NCBI RefSeq assembly: GCF_002285495.1
Contig: NZ_CP016786.1
Span: forward strand, 2,760,001 to 2,824,000
DNA from: Clostridium isatidis
GTDB lineage: Bacteria > Bacillota > Clostridia > Clostridiales > Clostridiaceae
DNA: 64,000 bases
Direction of reading: 5' to 3'
Part shown: one piece after another, positions 16,548 to 24,980 of the stretch
How positions within the stretch are numbered: position 1 is the first letter of the stretch
How the letters are laid out: each line of letters opens with the position of its first letter
Translations under genes and position numbers: made by a program
The notes under the pieces: model-generated
Told to the model about the DNA's origin: nothing
Databases searched by the model: none
The model's input: only the letters and a program-made list of their open reading frames with translations

Positions 16548-17453
16548 TTAATTAAAAAAATCCTTTATTATTGAAACAACTTCCTCTCCAATTCTATCTT
16601 GTGCTTCTATAGTAGATGCCCCTATGTGAGGTGTGCAGCTAACTCTTGGATGCTTAACTAACCGTTCATTTGTATTAGGCTCTACTTCAAAAACATCTAT
16701 TCCCGCACCAGAAACTCTTCCTAAATCTAAAGCCTCTAAAAGAGCCTCCTCATCTACTACTTTTCCTCTTGCACAATTAATTATATATGCCCCTTCTTTA
16801 ATTATGCTGAATTCTTCTTTTCCAATTAAATATCCCTTACTCTCATCATAAGGAACATGTAAAGAAACAAAATCAGCTTTTCTTAATAAGTCCTCTAATT
16901 CATAATATTCAAATTTAATATCTTCAATCTTTCCAAAACAGTCATTATATATAACTTTCATTCCCAAAGCCTCAGCCTTAATTGCAAGAGCTTTTCCTAT
17001 TCTACCCATTCCAACTATTCCAAGGGTTTTGCCTTCAATTTCAACACCCTTATATTTTTTCTTATTCCACTCGCCTTTTCTCATAGTGTAATTTGAAGTT
17101 CCAAGAAATCTTGCTACTGCAAACATATGAGCAAGGGCTAGTTCTGCTACAGAGTTAGAACTTGCATAAGGAGTATTTTTAACAACCATACCATATTCCT
17201 CTGCAGTTTTTATATCTATATTATCAACACCAACTCCTGCCCTAATTATAAGCTTCAATTTTCCTGTTGAAGCCTTTTCTAATATTTCTTTAGTTACTTT
17301 TGTTGCTGATCTTACTACTAAGCAATCATAGTTCTTTAATTTATCACCAAGTATATCTTTATCATAATGTTTTGAAACAACTTCAAATCCTAAAGTTTCT
17401 AATTTCTCTATTGCTCCTTCTTGTAATCCATCATTTAATAATATTCTTATCAA
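16548..17453 (-). CDS. serA: D-3-phosphoglycerate dehydrogenase (short form)
   Basis: The enzyme oxidises 3-phosphoglycerate to 3-phosphohydroxypyruvate with NAD, the first step of serine synthesis. 301 residues: substrate and NAD domains only, without the C-terminal ACT domain, so no serine feedback through ACT. GMGRIGKALAIKAEALGMKV is the NAD loop, INCARGKVVDEEAL has the catalytic Arg, and TPHIGASTIEAQ the catalytic His. It follows the aminotransferase after a 122-bp gap holding a hairpin. Confidence 0.93.
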   Translation of the reverse strand: MIRILLNDGLQEGAIEKLETLGFEVVSKHYDKDILGDKLKNYDCLVVRSATKVTKEILEKASTGKLKLIIRAGVGVDNIDIKTAEEYGMVVKNTPYASSNSVAELALAHMFAVARFLGTSNYTMRKGEWNKKKYKGVEIEGKTLGIVGMGRIGKALAIKAEALGMKVIYNDCFGKIEDIKFEYYELEDLLRKADFVSLHVPYDESKGYLIGKEEFSIIKEGAYIINCARGKVVDEEALLEALDLGRVSGAGIDVFEVEPNTNERLVKHPRVSCTPHIGASTIEAQDRIGEEVVSIIKDFFN

Positions 17454-17508
17454 AAGGATCCCCCCTATAAATAGCTATATATTGATTAATTAATTATTTA
17501 TGCTAATA

Positions 17509-17535
17509 AGAGTTTAGATATTACTCTAAACTCTT
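17509..17535 (-). promoter_or_regulatory. Intercistronic hairpin between aminotransferase and serA
   Basis: AAGAGTTTAGA and TCTAAACTCTT form a perfect 11-bp stem with a 5-nt loop and no clean T tract. It may set relative expression within the operon or act as a weak terminator. Confidence 0.55.
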
Positions 17536-17575
17536 TATAAAAAATCCTATTTATTTATTACTTATTGCAATGCTT

Positions 17576-18652
17576 TTAATCTAACCCCAAAATATCATTT
17601 ATATTAACAAGCAATTCTTCTAAATCTTCCATTGTACAATCTGCCATATGGGCAATTCTAAAAGTCTTATCTTTTAAACTACCATATCCATTAGATATTA
17701 CAAAGCCCCTTTTTCCTAATTCCTTGTTTAATTCTGATATATCGATATTTCTTGTATTTTTTACTGTAGTTAGTGTATTTGATAAATGATTTTCATCTGC
17801 AAATAAATCAAAATACTTTTTAGCCCAATTTCTAACTACTTTTGCTAATTCTAAATGTCTATTAAATCTGTTTTCTAATCCTTCTTTGTTAAGGATATAA
17901 TCAAGTTGATAATCTAATGCAAACATATGAGAAATTGATGGAGTTGAAGGATATTGATAATCCTTTTTTTGAATATAATTATACAATGATAATAAATCTA
18001 GATAAGTTCCCCTATTTTTAACCTTTTCTGCTCTTTCCTTAGCCCTTTGTGAAAAAGTACATAAAGATATTCCCGGTGGAAGACCTAAAGCCTTTTGAGA
18101 TGAAGTAATACAAATATCTATGCCCCATTTGTCAACTTCTATCTTTGTTCCAGCTGCTGAGCTTACTGCATCAACTATAAATATAATATCATCATATTTC
18201 TTAACTATTTCGCCAATTTCATCTATAGGATTCATTACTCCTGTTGATGTTTCATTATGGGTTACTGCTATTAAATCATATTTACCTGTTTTTAAAACAT
18301 CATTTACCATTTCTGCATTAATAGCCTGCCCCATTTCAACTTCAAATAAATCTGCTGGAACATTATTTGAAACTGCCATGTCATACCATCTTTTCCCAAA
18401 AGCCCCTACGGAAAATACGGCTGCCCTTTTTGCAGTACATGATCTTATAGCACCCTCCATAAGACCACTTCCAGATGTAGTTGAAAGTAAAATTTCACTA
18501 TTTGTAAAAAATACTTTTCTTAAATTATTGCTTATTCTTTTTTGTAATGAAGAAGCTTCCTTACTTCTATGACCAATTAAAGGTTGTGCCATTTGCTCCA
18601 AAACTTCTGGTCTAACTTCAACTGGTCCGGGAATAAACAACTTTTTATGCAT
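17576..18652 (-). CDS. Class V aminotransferase of serine synthesis (alanine-glyoxylate/serine-pyruvate type)
   Basis: The 358-residue PLP enzyme opens KKLFIPGPVEVRPEVLEQMAQPLIGHRS and has GSGLMEGAIRS, DAVSSAAG and the PLP lysine K187 in SSQKALGLPPG. These are features of the AGAT/PucG-like group rather than classical SerC. Next to serA, it most likely acts as phosphoserine aminotransferase, as inferred for serA-linked homologues in Thermotoga and archaea. GGGGG precedes the ATG. Confidence 0.85.
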   Translation of the reverse strand: MHKKLFIPGPVEVRPEVLEQMAQPLIGHRSKEASSLQKRISNNLRKVFFTNSEILLSTTSGSGLMEGAIRSCTAKRAAVFSVGAFGKRWYDMAVSNNVPADLFEVEMGQAINAEMVNDVLKTGKYDLIAVTHNETSTGVMNPIDEIGEIVKKYDDIIFIVDAVSSAAGTKIEVDKWGIDICITSSQKALGLPPGISLCTFSQRAKERAEKVKNRGTYLDLLSLYNYIQKKDYQYPSTPSISHMFALDYQLDYILNKEGLENRFNRHLELAKVVRNWAKKYFDLFADENHLSNTLTTVKNTRNIDISELNKELGKRGFVISNGYGSLKDKTFRIAHMADCTMEDLEELLVNINDILGLD

Positions 18653-18884
18653 CTTATCCCCCCCATTTATTTATTGCTTTTTGCTAATACTTTACTGATA
18701 ATTTTACTACTTTTTAGAATGATAAACAACACCTTTTTATCAATTTATTAAAATTATTAGAATTATCAAAAATAATATTATGTATATTCCTAGTTTTTTA
18801 TTAATATGTTATTATATTTATATGTTTTTTGTTAATATATTAATAAAAAATCACTTTATTGCTTTACTGTGCAAAATTAAAAAT

Positions 18885-18918
18885 AAAAAGGATTTTTATT
18901 TAACTAAAAATCCTTTTA
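18885..18918 (-). terminator. Terminator of mscL
   Basis: AAAAGGATTTTTAG ... AAAAATCCTTTTT hairpin on the minus strand, immediately after the mscL stop. Confidence 0.8.
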
Positions 18919-18924
18919 TTCTAA

Positions 18925-19374
18925 TTATGTATTTTTATTACTTATTTCTTTCAAGGTATCTCTTATTTCTGTTAATAATAATTCTTCCTTTGTTGGTTCT
19001 TTAGCTTTAGTCTCTTGCTGCGCTAATTTTTCATTTTCCCTTTTTCTATTTAACTTGCTTAAAAACTTTATAAAAATAAATAATGATAATGTAATTATTA
19101 AAAAGTCTACAACATTTTGAATAAACTGACCATATTCTAATACTGCTGGATCCTTGCCAGGTATTTCTCTTAAAGTATATGATAGATCTTTAAAATCAAC
19201 TCCACCAATTATAGCACCAATTATAGGCATTATTATATTGCTAACTAATGATGATACTATTTTATTAAAAGCTCCTCCTATAATAACCCCTATTGCTAAA
19301 TCTATTACATTTCCCTTCATAGCAAAATCTTTAAACTCTTTTATTAATCCCTTACCTCTTTCTTTAATCTCCAT
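18925..19374 (-). CDS. mscL: Large-conductance mechanosensitive channel MscL
   Basis: This membrane pentamer opens under turgor stress. The ATG at 19374 is chosen because GAGGAG sits 7 nt upstream; a longer TTG frame would overlap that site. KEFKDFAMKGNVIDLAIGVIIGGAFNKIVSSLVSNIIMP is the MscL signature with TM1, and TM2 is VVDFLIITLSLFIFIKF. The C-terminal helix is intact (LLLTEIRDTLKE). It follows a Cys-rich mini-gene with a 4-bp gap. Confidence 0.95.
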   Translation of the reverse strand: MEIKERGKGLIKEFKDFAMKGNVIDLAIGVIIGGAFNKIVSSLVSNIIMPIIGAIIGGVDFKDLSYTLREIPGKDPAVLEYGQFIQNVVDFLIITLSLFIFIKFLSKLNRKRENEKLAQQETKAKEPTKEELLLTEIRDTLKEISNKNT

Positions 19375-19378
19375 TCTA

Positions 19379-19561
19379 TCACTCCTCAATTATTTCATAA
19401 CTTAGATCTAGAACCGATTCTGTTTCCCTGCAATATTTTATACATAGGCATTGGCCTAATACTCTTGGACATCTATAACATAAACACTTCTTATCATTTC
19501 CATCACAAGATTTTTTATACTCTGGGCAATATCTACAATTAATACCACTTCCAACTGGCAT
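19379..19561 (-). CDS. Small cysteine-rich protein upstream of mscL
   Basis: 60 residues with nine cysteines, including CRYC, CLC and CLCIKYC, and no membrane segment. The pattern suggests a metal- or Fe-S-binding mini-protein; I do not recognise a characterised family. AAAGGAGGAATT is a strong ribosome site. Its stop is 4 bp before the mscL ATG and the mscL ribosome site lies inside its 3' end, so the two are translationally coupled. Confidence 0.7.
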   Translation of the reverse strand: MPVGSGINCRYCPEYKKSCDGNDKKCLCYRCPRVLGQCLCIKYCRETESVLDLSYEIIEE

Positions 19562-19769
19562 TCTACTAATTCCTCCTTTAAAATAACTTTATAAAATTTA
19601 TCTATTCTTTTAGTTTATCATATAAAAAATGATAATCAATAAAGTAACATCTTTTAATTGAAACCATATAATAATTACATAGAAGAGGCTTTTCACTCAT
19701 TGAATGATTTGAAAACTTCTAACTCCCATCTATAAACTTATTAAATTTTATTAGTTCCCTTCTCTCGAT
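19562..19769. other. Non-coding gap between the bofA terminator and the Cys-rich gene
   Basis: AT-rich, with no ORF of note. It must contain the promoter for the Cys-rich/mscL pair on the minus strand, but no clear -35/-10 pair stands out. Confidence 0.4.
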
Positions 19770-19814
19770 AAAAGGAGCCTAATCATTAAAATTAATAATG
19801 ATTAGGCTCCTTTT
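19770..19814 (-). terminator. Terminator after bofA
   Basis: A 19-bp stem (AAAAGGAGCCTAATCATTA and its complement) with a short loop, downstream of the dnaX-bofA gene string. Confidence 0.9.
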
Positions 19815-19871
19815 ATAATTAAATTTTTGTTTAATATAAAATATCAGTTATAAATTAGATAGTCAATTTTT

Positions 19872-20114
19872 TTAAAAGAATAATTGAAATATTACCAATA
19901 AAATTATTCCTGGTATCCCCAAAAATCCAGCAATTAACGCAGTCACTGCATTTATGGCTATAGTAAATCCTAAATATGATCCTAATATATTCGCTAAATA
20001 TAGCAAAACTAATCCTATTATTCCATTTATTAAAATTTTAAATGGCCATTTTAAAATTTTTAACACAATAATTAATAATACTAATCCTATCAAACCGAAA
20101 AATAAAGTATCCAT
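19872..20114 (-). CDS. bofA: Pro-sigma-K processing inhibitor BofA family protein
   Basis: 80 residues, almost wholly hydrophobic, with the family ending NAVTALIAGFLGIPGIILLVIFQLFF. In Bacillus BofA restrains the SpoIVFB protease that activates sigma-K in the outer forespore membrane. Its place after the DUF2508 gene and downstream of recR matches the Bacillus/Clostridium order and marks a spore former. Confidence 0.88.
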   Translation of the reverse strand: MDTLFFGLIGLVLLIIVLKILKWPFKILINGIIGLVLLYLANILGSYLGFTIAINAVTALIAGFLGIPGIILLVIFQLFF

Positions 20115-20156
20115 TAACCAATCCCCCTTTAAATTATAATATGCAATATTACATAG

Positions 20157-20456
20157 CTATATTATTTCTATCTTCTTTAAATGTTTCTTTTTAGCTACTG
20201 ATAGTAAATAATCAAATCTATTTCGTGCTGCGTTTTCACTATTAATTGCAAGTTCTATTAATTGAGGATCAGTTACAGAATTAAATAATGTTCTAGCCAC
20301 TTCTAATTCAATAATTGTTTCATTAATAGACTTAAGCAATTCAATATCTTCTTCTGTGTATTGTTCTTCATTTTCTTCTTCCTTTTGCTGATCTTTAACT
20401 TTATCTTTCTTATTAAAATAATCGAATAAAACCCTTAAAATAAATTTCCTATCCAT
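20157..20456 (-). CDS. DUF2508 (YaaL-like) protein
   Basis: 99 residues, charged and helical, with DIELLKSINETIIELEVARTLFNSVTDPQLIELAI, the core of the YaaL/DUF2508 family. Function unknown. It sits in the conserved slot just before bofA, with 42 bp between them. AGGAGG-type ribosome site upstream. Confidence 0.82.
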   Translation of the reverse strand: MDRKFILRVLFDYFNKKDKVKDQQKEEENEEQYTEEDIELLKSINETIIELEVARTLFNSVTDPQLIELAINSENAARNRFDYLLSVAKKKHLKKIEII

Positions 20457-20528
20457 ATTAATCCTCCTGAATATTATATCTAAATTTTTCCCATTTTTTA
20501 GAAAAAATATTCATTTGGATTTTATCTT

Positions 20529-22031
20529 TTACATAAGAGGTGCAAAAACTCTTAAAATTGCAGCAATAAATCTATTTGATAACCTTTCTTTTCTACAATC
20601 CTCAATAGAGATTTCTTGTGACTTAGATAAAATATCTAAAAAATCTTCTTTAATTTCATTAATTGATTTAGTTTTATACAATAAAACTCCACATTCAAAA
20701 TGAAGATATAAACTTCTATAATCCATATTTATTGTTCCAACCACTCCAATTTCATCATCTGAAACAAAGGTTTTTGAATGTATAAATCCTGGAGTATATT
20801 CATAAATTTTCACTCCTGCTTTTAAAAGCTGTGGATAATAAGCTCTAGTAACTCTATGAACATACCATTTATCAGGGATATGAGGAGTTACAATTCTAAC
20901 ATCAATTCCACCCTTTGCAGCAACTGTTAAAGCTGTTACAAGCTCATTATCTACTATTAAATAAGGAGTTACTATATAAACATAATCCTTAGCCTTATTT
21001 ATAATATTTAAATATACATTTTCGCCAACTGCTTCATTATCTAAGGGAGTATCCCCATAAGGCTGAACATATCCGTCACATTCAAATTTTCCAGTATAAT
21101 TTATATAAGGCTTATATTTTTCAAATTCAATTTCTTCCCCTGTTGTAAATTTCCAAACTTGAAGAAACATCATAGTTATCTTCCATACTGCATCTCCCTT
21201 AAGCATTATAGAAGCATCTTTCCAATAACCAAATCTCTCTTTTTCATTTATATATTCATCAGCTAGATTAATTCCTCCTATGAAAGCTGTATGTCCATCT
21301 ATTACTGTTATTTTTCTATGATCTCTATTATTCATAATTACGGATAAAAAAGGTACAAAAGGATTAAATACAACTGTCTTAATTCCCTTCTGCCTTAATT
21401 TCTCGTAATACTTATAATTCAAGGTTGTAAGGCATCCCATATCATCATATATAAGTCTTACATCAACACCTTGCCCTACCTTTTCTTCAAGGATTTCTAA
21501 AATTTCATCCCACATCTTTCCTTCTTCTATTATAAAATATTCAAAAAGGATATAATGTCTTGCTTTTTTTAGTTCCTCTATTAAAACCTTAAAAAATTCT
21601 TCTCCCGGAGATAAATATTCTGTAATTGTATTTTTATAAATTGGACTTGATGCATAATCCTTTAAGTATTTTGCTTGAGTATAGAAATGCTTATCTTGCT
21701 TATATATTTCATCTAATACTTCTTCATTCTGATCAAGTAAATATTCTGTTTCATTATGAATTTTTAATATTTTTTCTCTAAACCTTTTTGTTGTCTTCTT
21801 TAAACCAAAAATAAGATAGAATAGTCCTCCAAATACAGGAAATGCCAAAACTGGTATTGTCCAAGCTAATTTATAAGAAGGATTATCTTCTGTGCTGACT
21901 ATGTACACTACAACAAATAAACTAACTAAGGTAAGTATTGAATATAAATATACAAAAGAATCTGCAAGTTTCCATATTCCAAAAGTTAAAAATAAGAATT
22001 GAAGTAAAATTAAGAGTCCGACTATAAACAT
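20529..22031 (-). CDS. cls: Cardiolipin synthase
   Basis: The 500-residue membrane enzyme joins two phosphatidylglycerols to cardiolipin. Two N-terminal membrane helices (about 1-60) precede two phospholipase-D HKD motifs: HRKITVIDGHTAFIGGINLADEYI and HSKTFVSDDEIGVVGTINMDYRS. Length fits the ClsA type. It lies between recR and the DUF2508-bofA pair, an insertion relative to Bacillus order. No strong ribosome site is seen before the ATG, so the start is less certain. Confidence 0.93.
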   Translation of the reverse strand: MFIVGLLILLQFLFLTFGIWKLADSFVYLYSILTLVSLFVVVYIVSTEDNPSYKLAWTIPVLAFPVFGGLFYLIFGLKKTTKRFREKILKIHNETEYLLDQNEEVLDEIYKQDKHFYTQAKYLKDYASSPIYKNTITEYLSPGEEFFKVLIEELKKARHYILFEYFIIEEGKMWDEILEILEEKVGQGVDVRLIYDDMGCLTTLNYKYYEKLRQKGIKTVVFNPFVPFLSVIMNNRDHRKITVIDGHTAFIGGINLADEYINEKERFGYWKDASIMLKGDAVWKITMMFLQVWKFTTGEEIEFEKYKPYINYTGKFECDGYVQPYGDTPLDNEAVGENVYLNIINKAKDYVYIVTPYLIVDNELVTALTVAAKGGIDVRIVTPHIPDKWYVHRVTRAYYPQLLKAGVKIYEYTPGFIHSKTFVSDDEIGVVGTINMDYRSLYLHFECGVLLYKTKSINEIKEDFLDILSKSQEISIEDCRKERLSNRFIAAILRVFAPLM

Positions 22032-22079
22032 TCTACTAAATAAAAATTTTATTATTCTAATAAATCATCACCACACTAT

Positions 22080-22679
22080 TTATTTTATTTCTTTTCTTCC
22101 TTCTAAGGCCTTTGAAAGAGTTACTTCATCTGCGTATTCTAAATCTCCTCCTACAGGAATACCTGATGCTATTCTTGTTACCTTAACATCTAAGGGTTTT
22201 AATATTCTTGCTATATACATGGCTGTAGCCTCTCCCTCAATATTTGGGTTTGTTGCTAATATTACCTCTTTAATATCTGCACTCATTCGTGATACAAGTT
22301 CTCTTATTCTTATATCTTGAGGACCTCTTCCCTGCATAGGTGAAAGATTACCATGAAGTACATGATAAACTCCATTATATTCTTTAACCTTTTCTACAGT
22401 CATTATATCCTTAGGCTGCTCTACCACACAAATAGTTTCCTTATCTCTACTTGGATTGCTGCAAATTGAACAAGGATCTTTGTCTGTAAAATTTCCGCAT
22501 ACAGAGCAGTATTTTATTGTTCCTCTTGCCTTTACAAGTGCTTCTGCAAATTCCTTAACCTCATCCTCTGGAAGATTTAATATATGCATAGTTAATCTTT
22601 GAGCTGTTTTGTGACCTATACTTGGAAGCTTTGCAAATTCTTCTATAAGCTTTTCTATTGCAACTGGATAAAAATCCAT
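22080..22679 (-). CDS. recR: Recombination protein RecR
   Basis: 199 residues, acting with RecF/RecO to load RecA at gaps. A helix-hairpin-helix start (LPSIGHKTAQRLTMHIL) is followed by a zinc finger CSVCGNFTDKDPCSIC and a Toprim domain (CVVEQPKDIMTVEKV ... ATNPNIEGEATAMYI). The C-terminus SGIPVGGDLEYADEVTLSKALEGR is typical. It follows ybaB, as in most Firmicutes. Confidence 0.97.
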   Translation of the reverse strand: MDFYPVAIEKLIEEFAKLPSIGHKTAQRLTMHILNLPEDEVKEFAEALVKARGTIKYCSVCGNFTDKDPCSICSNPSRDKETICVVEQPKDIMTVEKVKEYNGVYHVLHGNLSPMQGRGPQDIRIRELVSRMSADIKEVILATNPNIEGEATAMYIARILKPLDVKVTRIASGIPVGGDLEYADEVTLSKALEGRKEIK

Positions 22680-22700
22680 AATATCACCCTTCCTTATTAT

Positions 22701-22725
22701 AAAAAGGCGAAATTACTTCGCCTTT
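22701..22725 (-). terminator. Hairpin with T run between ybaB and recR
   Basis: AAAGGCGAA / TTCGCCTTT stem followed by TTTTTAT on the minus strand. Because recR is expected to be co-transcribed with dnaX-ybaB, this is likely a partial terminator. Confidence 0.65.
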
Positions 22726-22758
22726 AACTCTTTTTTATCTTTAATAGTTTGTTTAAGA

Positions 22759-23103
22759 TTAGAATAATCCTGGTATATTCATTCCACCTGTTAACTTGCC
22801 CATTTTATTTGCTGTTTCTTCTTCTGCTTTTCTTAACGCTTCATTTACTGCAGTTAACACTAAATCCTCTAACATTTCAACATCATCTGGATCTACTACT
22901 TCTGGTTTTATATTTATAGAAATTACTTCTTTTTTTCCATTTGCTTTTACAATTACAGCTCCACCGCCTACTGAAGCTTCAAATTCCTTAGTTTCAAGAT
23001 CTTTTTGCATTTGCTCCATTTCTTTTTGAAGCTTTTGAGCTTGCTTCATTAGATTATTTATATTTCCTCCGCCAAATCCGCCTGGAAATCCTCCTCTTGC
23101 CAT
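22759..23103 (-). CDS. YbaB/EbfC family nucleoid-associated protein
   Basis: 114 residues. A Gly/Phe-rich start (MARGGFPGGFGGGNINNLM) is followed by KQAQKLQKEMEQMQKDLETKEFEASVGGGAVIVKANGKKEV, the YbaB/EbfC DNA-binding fold. It binds DNA as a dimer, possibly linked to RecR-dependent repair. GGAGG ribosome site; between dnaX and recR. Confidence 0.95.
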   Translation of the reverse strand: MARGGFPGGFGGGNINNLMKQAQKLQKEMEQMQKDLETKEFEASVGGGAVIVKANGKKEVISINIKPEVVDPDDVEMLEDLVLTAVNEALRKAEEETANKMGKLTGGMNIPGLF

Positions 23104-23211
23104 AAAAAATCCTCCTTCATAAATTAATCTTTAAAATAAATTATTTTCTCACTTTATATATATTATCATGTATTTATGTGATTTTCATTGTTATTTGTAT
23201 TAATTTTTAAA

Positions 23212-24846
23212 TTATTCATCTAAAATATTAACTATATCTGAACCTAACTTTTCTAATATAATATCTTCTGTTGACTTTTCCTCATTTAAATCATTTTCTA
23301 CAACAAATACTACTTTTATCTTTTCTTTAAATACTTCTGATAATACCTCAGTAATAACATTCATATTTTCTGGCTTTTCTAACCTATCTTTATTAAACTT
23401 ATATTGTTCTTCATATTCAATAGTTAAAACCCCATTTTCACATTTAACTGGTTTCCCAGTTACAATTGATGCATAAATAATCATTTTTCTTCTTGCCTTA
23501 AACTTTTCTAAAATATCCTGCCAAGACCTTTGTATATCCCTTAAAGTTACCTTTGAATATTCGTTTAATACTTCCTTAGGACTTTCTTTCCTTACAACAT
23601 TTTTAGAACTATTAACTAAGTTAGATACCTTTTTAACTTCATTCTTTTTTTCGTCTCTTAATGAAACTTCTTCAACTGGAACAGCTGTAATAATTCCTCT
23701 TTTTAATTTTTCTTCTAAACTATTTAATCTAGATAATATAATTTCATTCGAAGTATCATATTCAATTTTGCACATTTTTATTATAGCAAGCTCTAAATAT
23801 ATTCTTGCTTGCTTACTAAGCTTAGCATCATTTTCAGCTTCTTGGAGTATTCTTATGCATCTCATCGCTTCTTCAGCTCTTATTTTACTTGCTTGTTCCT
23901 TTATTAGTATAATATTTTCCTCAGACATATCAAGGACTTCCTCTGGATTATTAGTTACCTTAATCATAAGGATATTTCTGTAATGACTTATTAAATCCTT
24001 AATAAACAAGTATATATCTTTTCCGCTGTTAACTACTTCATCAACTACATTAATCGACTTTTCTATATTTCTTTGAATTATTCCGTTAGCTAGATCAAAT
24101 AAATTGTCATTGGTTACTAAACCCAACATATTTAAAAGTATGTCATATTGCACTGTTCCATTTCCCATGGATATTGCTTGATCTAATATACTCAAAGCAT
24201 CTCTCATAGCTCCATCAGAAACTCTTGCAATAAGATTTAAACTTTTTTCATCAGCAATAACATTTTGATCCTTTATAATCTTTCTTAATCTTCCTGTTAT
24301 ATCTTCATAATTTATTCTTTTAAAATCAAATCTTTGGCATCTTGAAAGAATAGTTATTGGAAGCTTTTGAGGGTCTGTTGTTGCTAATATAAAAATTACA
24401 TTTTGGGGAGGTTCTTCTAAAGTTTTTAGAAATGCATTAACAGCTCCAGTTGACAACATATGAACCTCATCCATTATATAAACCTTATATTTTGCTTCTT
24501 GAGGAGGATATTTTACATCATCTATAATATCCCTAATTTTATCAATACCATTATTTGAAGCTGCATCTAGCTCTGTTACATCTATTGCTAATCCATCATT
24601 TATTTTCTTGCACATAGAACATTCATTGCAAGGTTCTCCATCTTTTAAATTTAAACAATTTAATGCCTTTGAAAATACCTTTGCTGTACTAGTCTTTCCT
24701 GTTCCTCTTGTTCCGCAAAAAAGATATGCATGAGCAATTCTATTATTTAATATTTGATTTTTTAAGGTTGTAGTTATATGTTCCTGTCCTACTACATCAT
24801 AAAAGTTCCTAGGTCTCCATTCCCTATATAAAGCGGTATATCCCAT
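23212..24846 (-). CDS. dnaX: DNA polymerase III subunits gamma and tau
   Basis: 544 residues: the clamp-loader ATPase with Walker A FCGTRGTGKTST (about 44-55), zinc cysteines C64/C73/C76/C79, Walker B VYIMDEVHM, sensor LATTDPQKLP and SRC arginine finger. Domain III continues to about 370 and the tau tail follows. At codons 399-401 the message reads GA-A-AAA-AAG; a -1 slip there gives GAA then TGA, so a 402-residue gamma-like product is predicted. It heads dnaX-ybaB-recR. Confidence 0.96.
   Translation of the reverse strand: MGYTALYREWRPRNFYDVVGQEHITTTLKNQILNNRIAHAYLFCGTRGTGKTSTAKVFSKALNCLNLKDGEPCNECSMCKKINDGLAIDVTELDAASNNGIDKIRDIIDDVKYPPQEAKYKVYIMDEVHMLSTGAVNAFLKTLEEPPQNVIFILATTDPQKLPITILSRCQRFDFKRINYEDITGRLRKIIKDQNVIADEKSLNLIARVSDGAMRDALSILDQAISMGNGTVQYDILLNMLGLVTNDNLFDLANGIIQRNIEKSINVVDEVVNSGKDIYLFIKDLISHYRNILMIKVTNNPEEVLDMSEENIILIKEQASKIRAEEAMRCIRILQEAENDAKLSKQARIYLELAIIKMCKIEYDTSNEIILSRLNSLEEKLKRGIITAVPVEEVSLRDEKKNEVKKVSNLVNSSKNVVRKESPKEVLNEYSKVTLRDIQRSWQDILEKFKARRKMIIYASIVTGKPVKCENGVLTIEYEEQYKFNKDRLEKPENMNVITEVLSEVFKEKIKVVFVVENDLNEEKSTEDIILEKLGSDIVNILDE
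23639..23651 (-). promoter_or_regulatory. Candidate programmed -1 frameshift site in dnaX
   Basis: Seven As then G (minus strand, 23651-23644) form the heptamer A-AAA-AAG in the correct frame. The -1 frame then reads GAA and TGA (stop 23641-23639). E. coli dnaX uses the same heptamer and also adds one Glu before its stop. Confidence 0.55.
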
Positions 24847-24941
24847 GACTTATATCCTTCCTTGCTTAGTTTTCTTATACTTATATTATAGACTAAAGTT
24901 TTTTAATTAACAATTAAGTGATAATAATTTACAATTATTAA

Positions 24942-24980
24942 TAAAAAAGTGCCTTGTACCTTTTTGTACAATAGCACTTT
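24942..24980 (-). terminator. Terminator of the MFS gene
   Basis: AAAGTGCTATTGTAC pairs with GTACAAGGCACTTT and is followed by TTTTTTAT on the minus strand, overlapping the stop codon. Confidence 0.8.

Noticed and set aside
18120..18572. 150-residue plus-strand ORF antisense to the aminotransferase
   Set aside because: Low-complexity shadow with no ribosome site; the minus-strand PLP enzyme is clear.
17454..18924. T-box or serine-responsive riboswitch near the serine operon
   Set aside because: Only simple hairpins are present; no T-box core sequence is visible.
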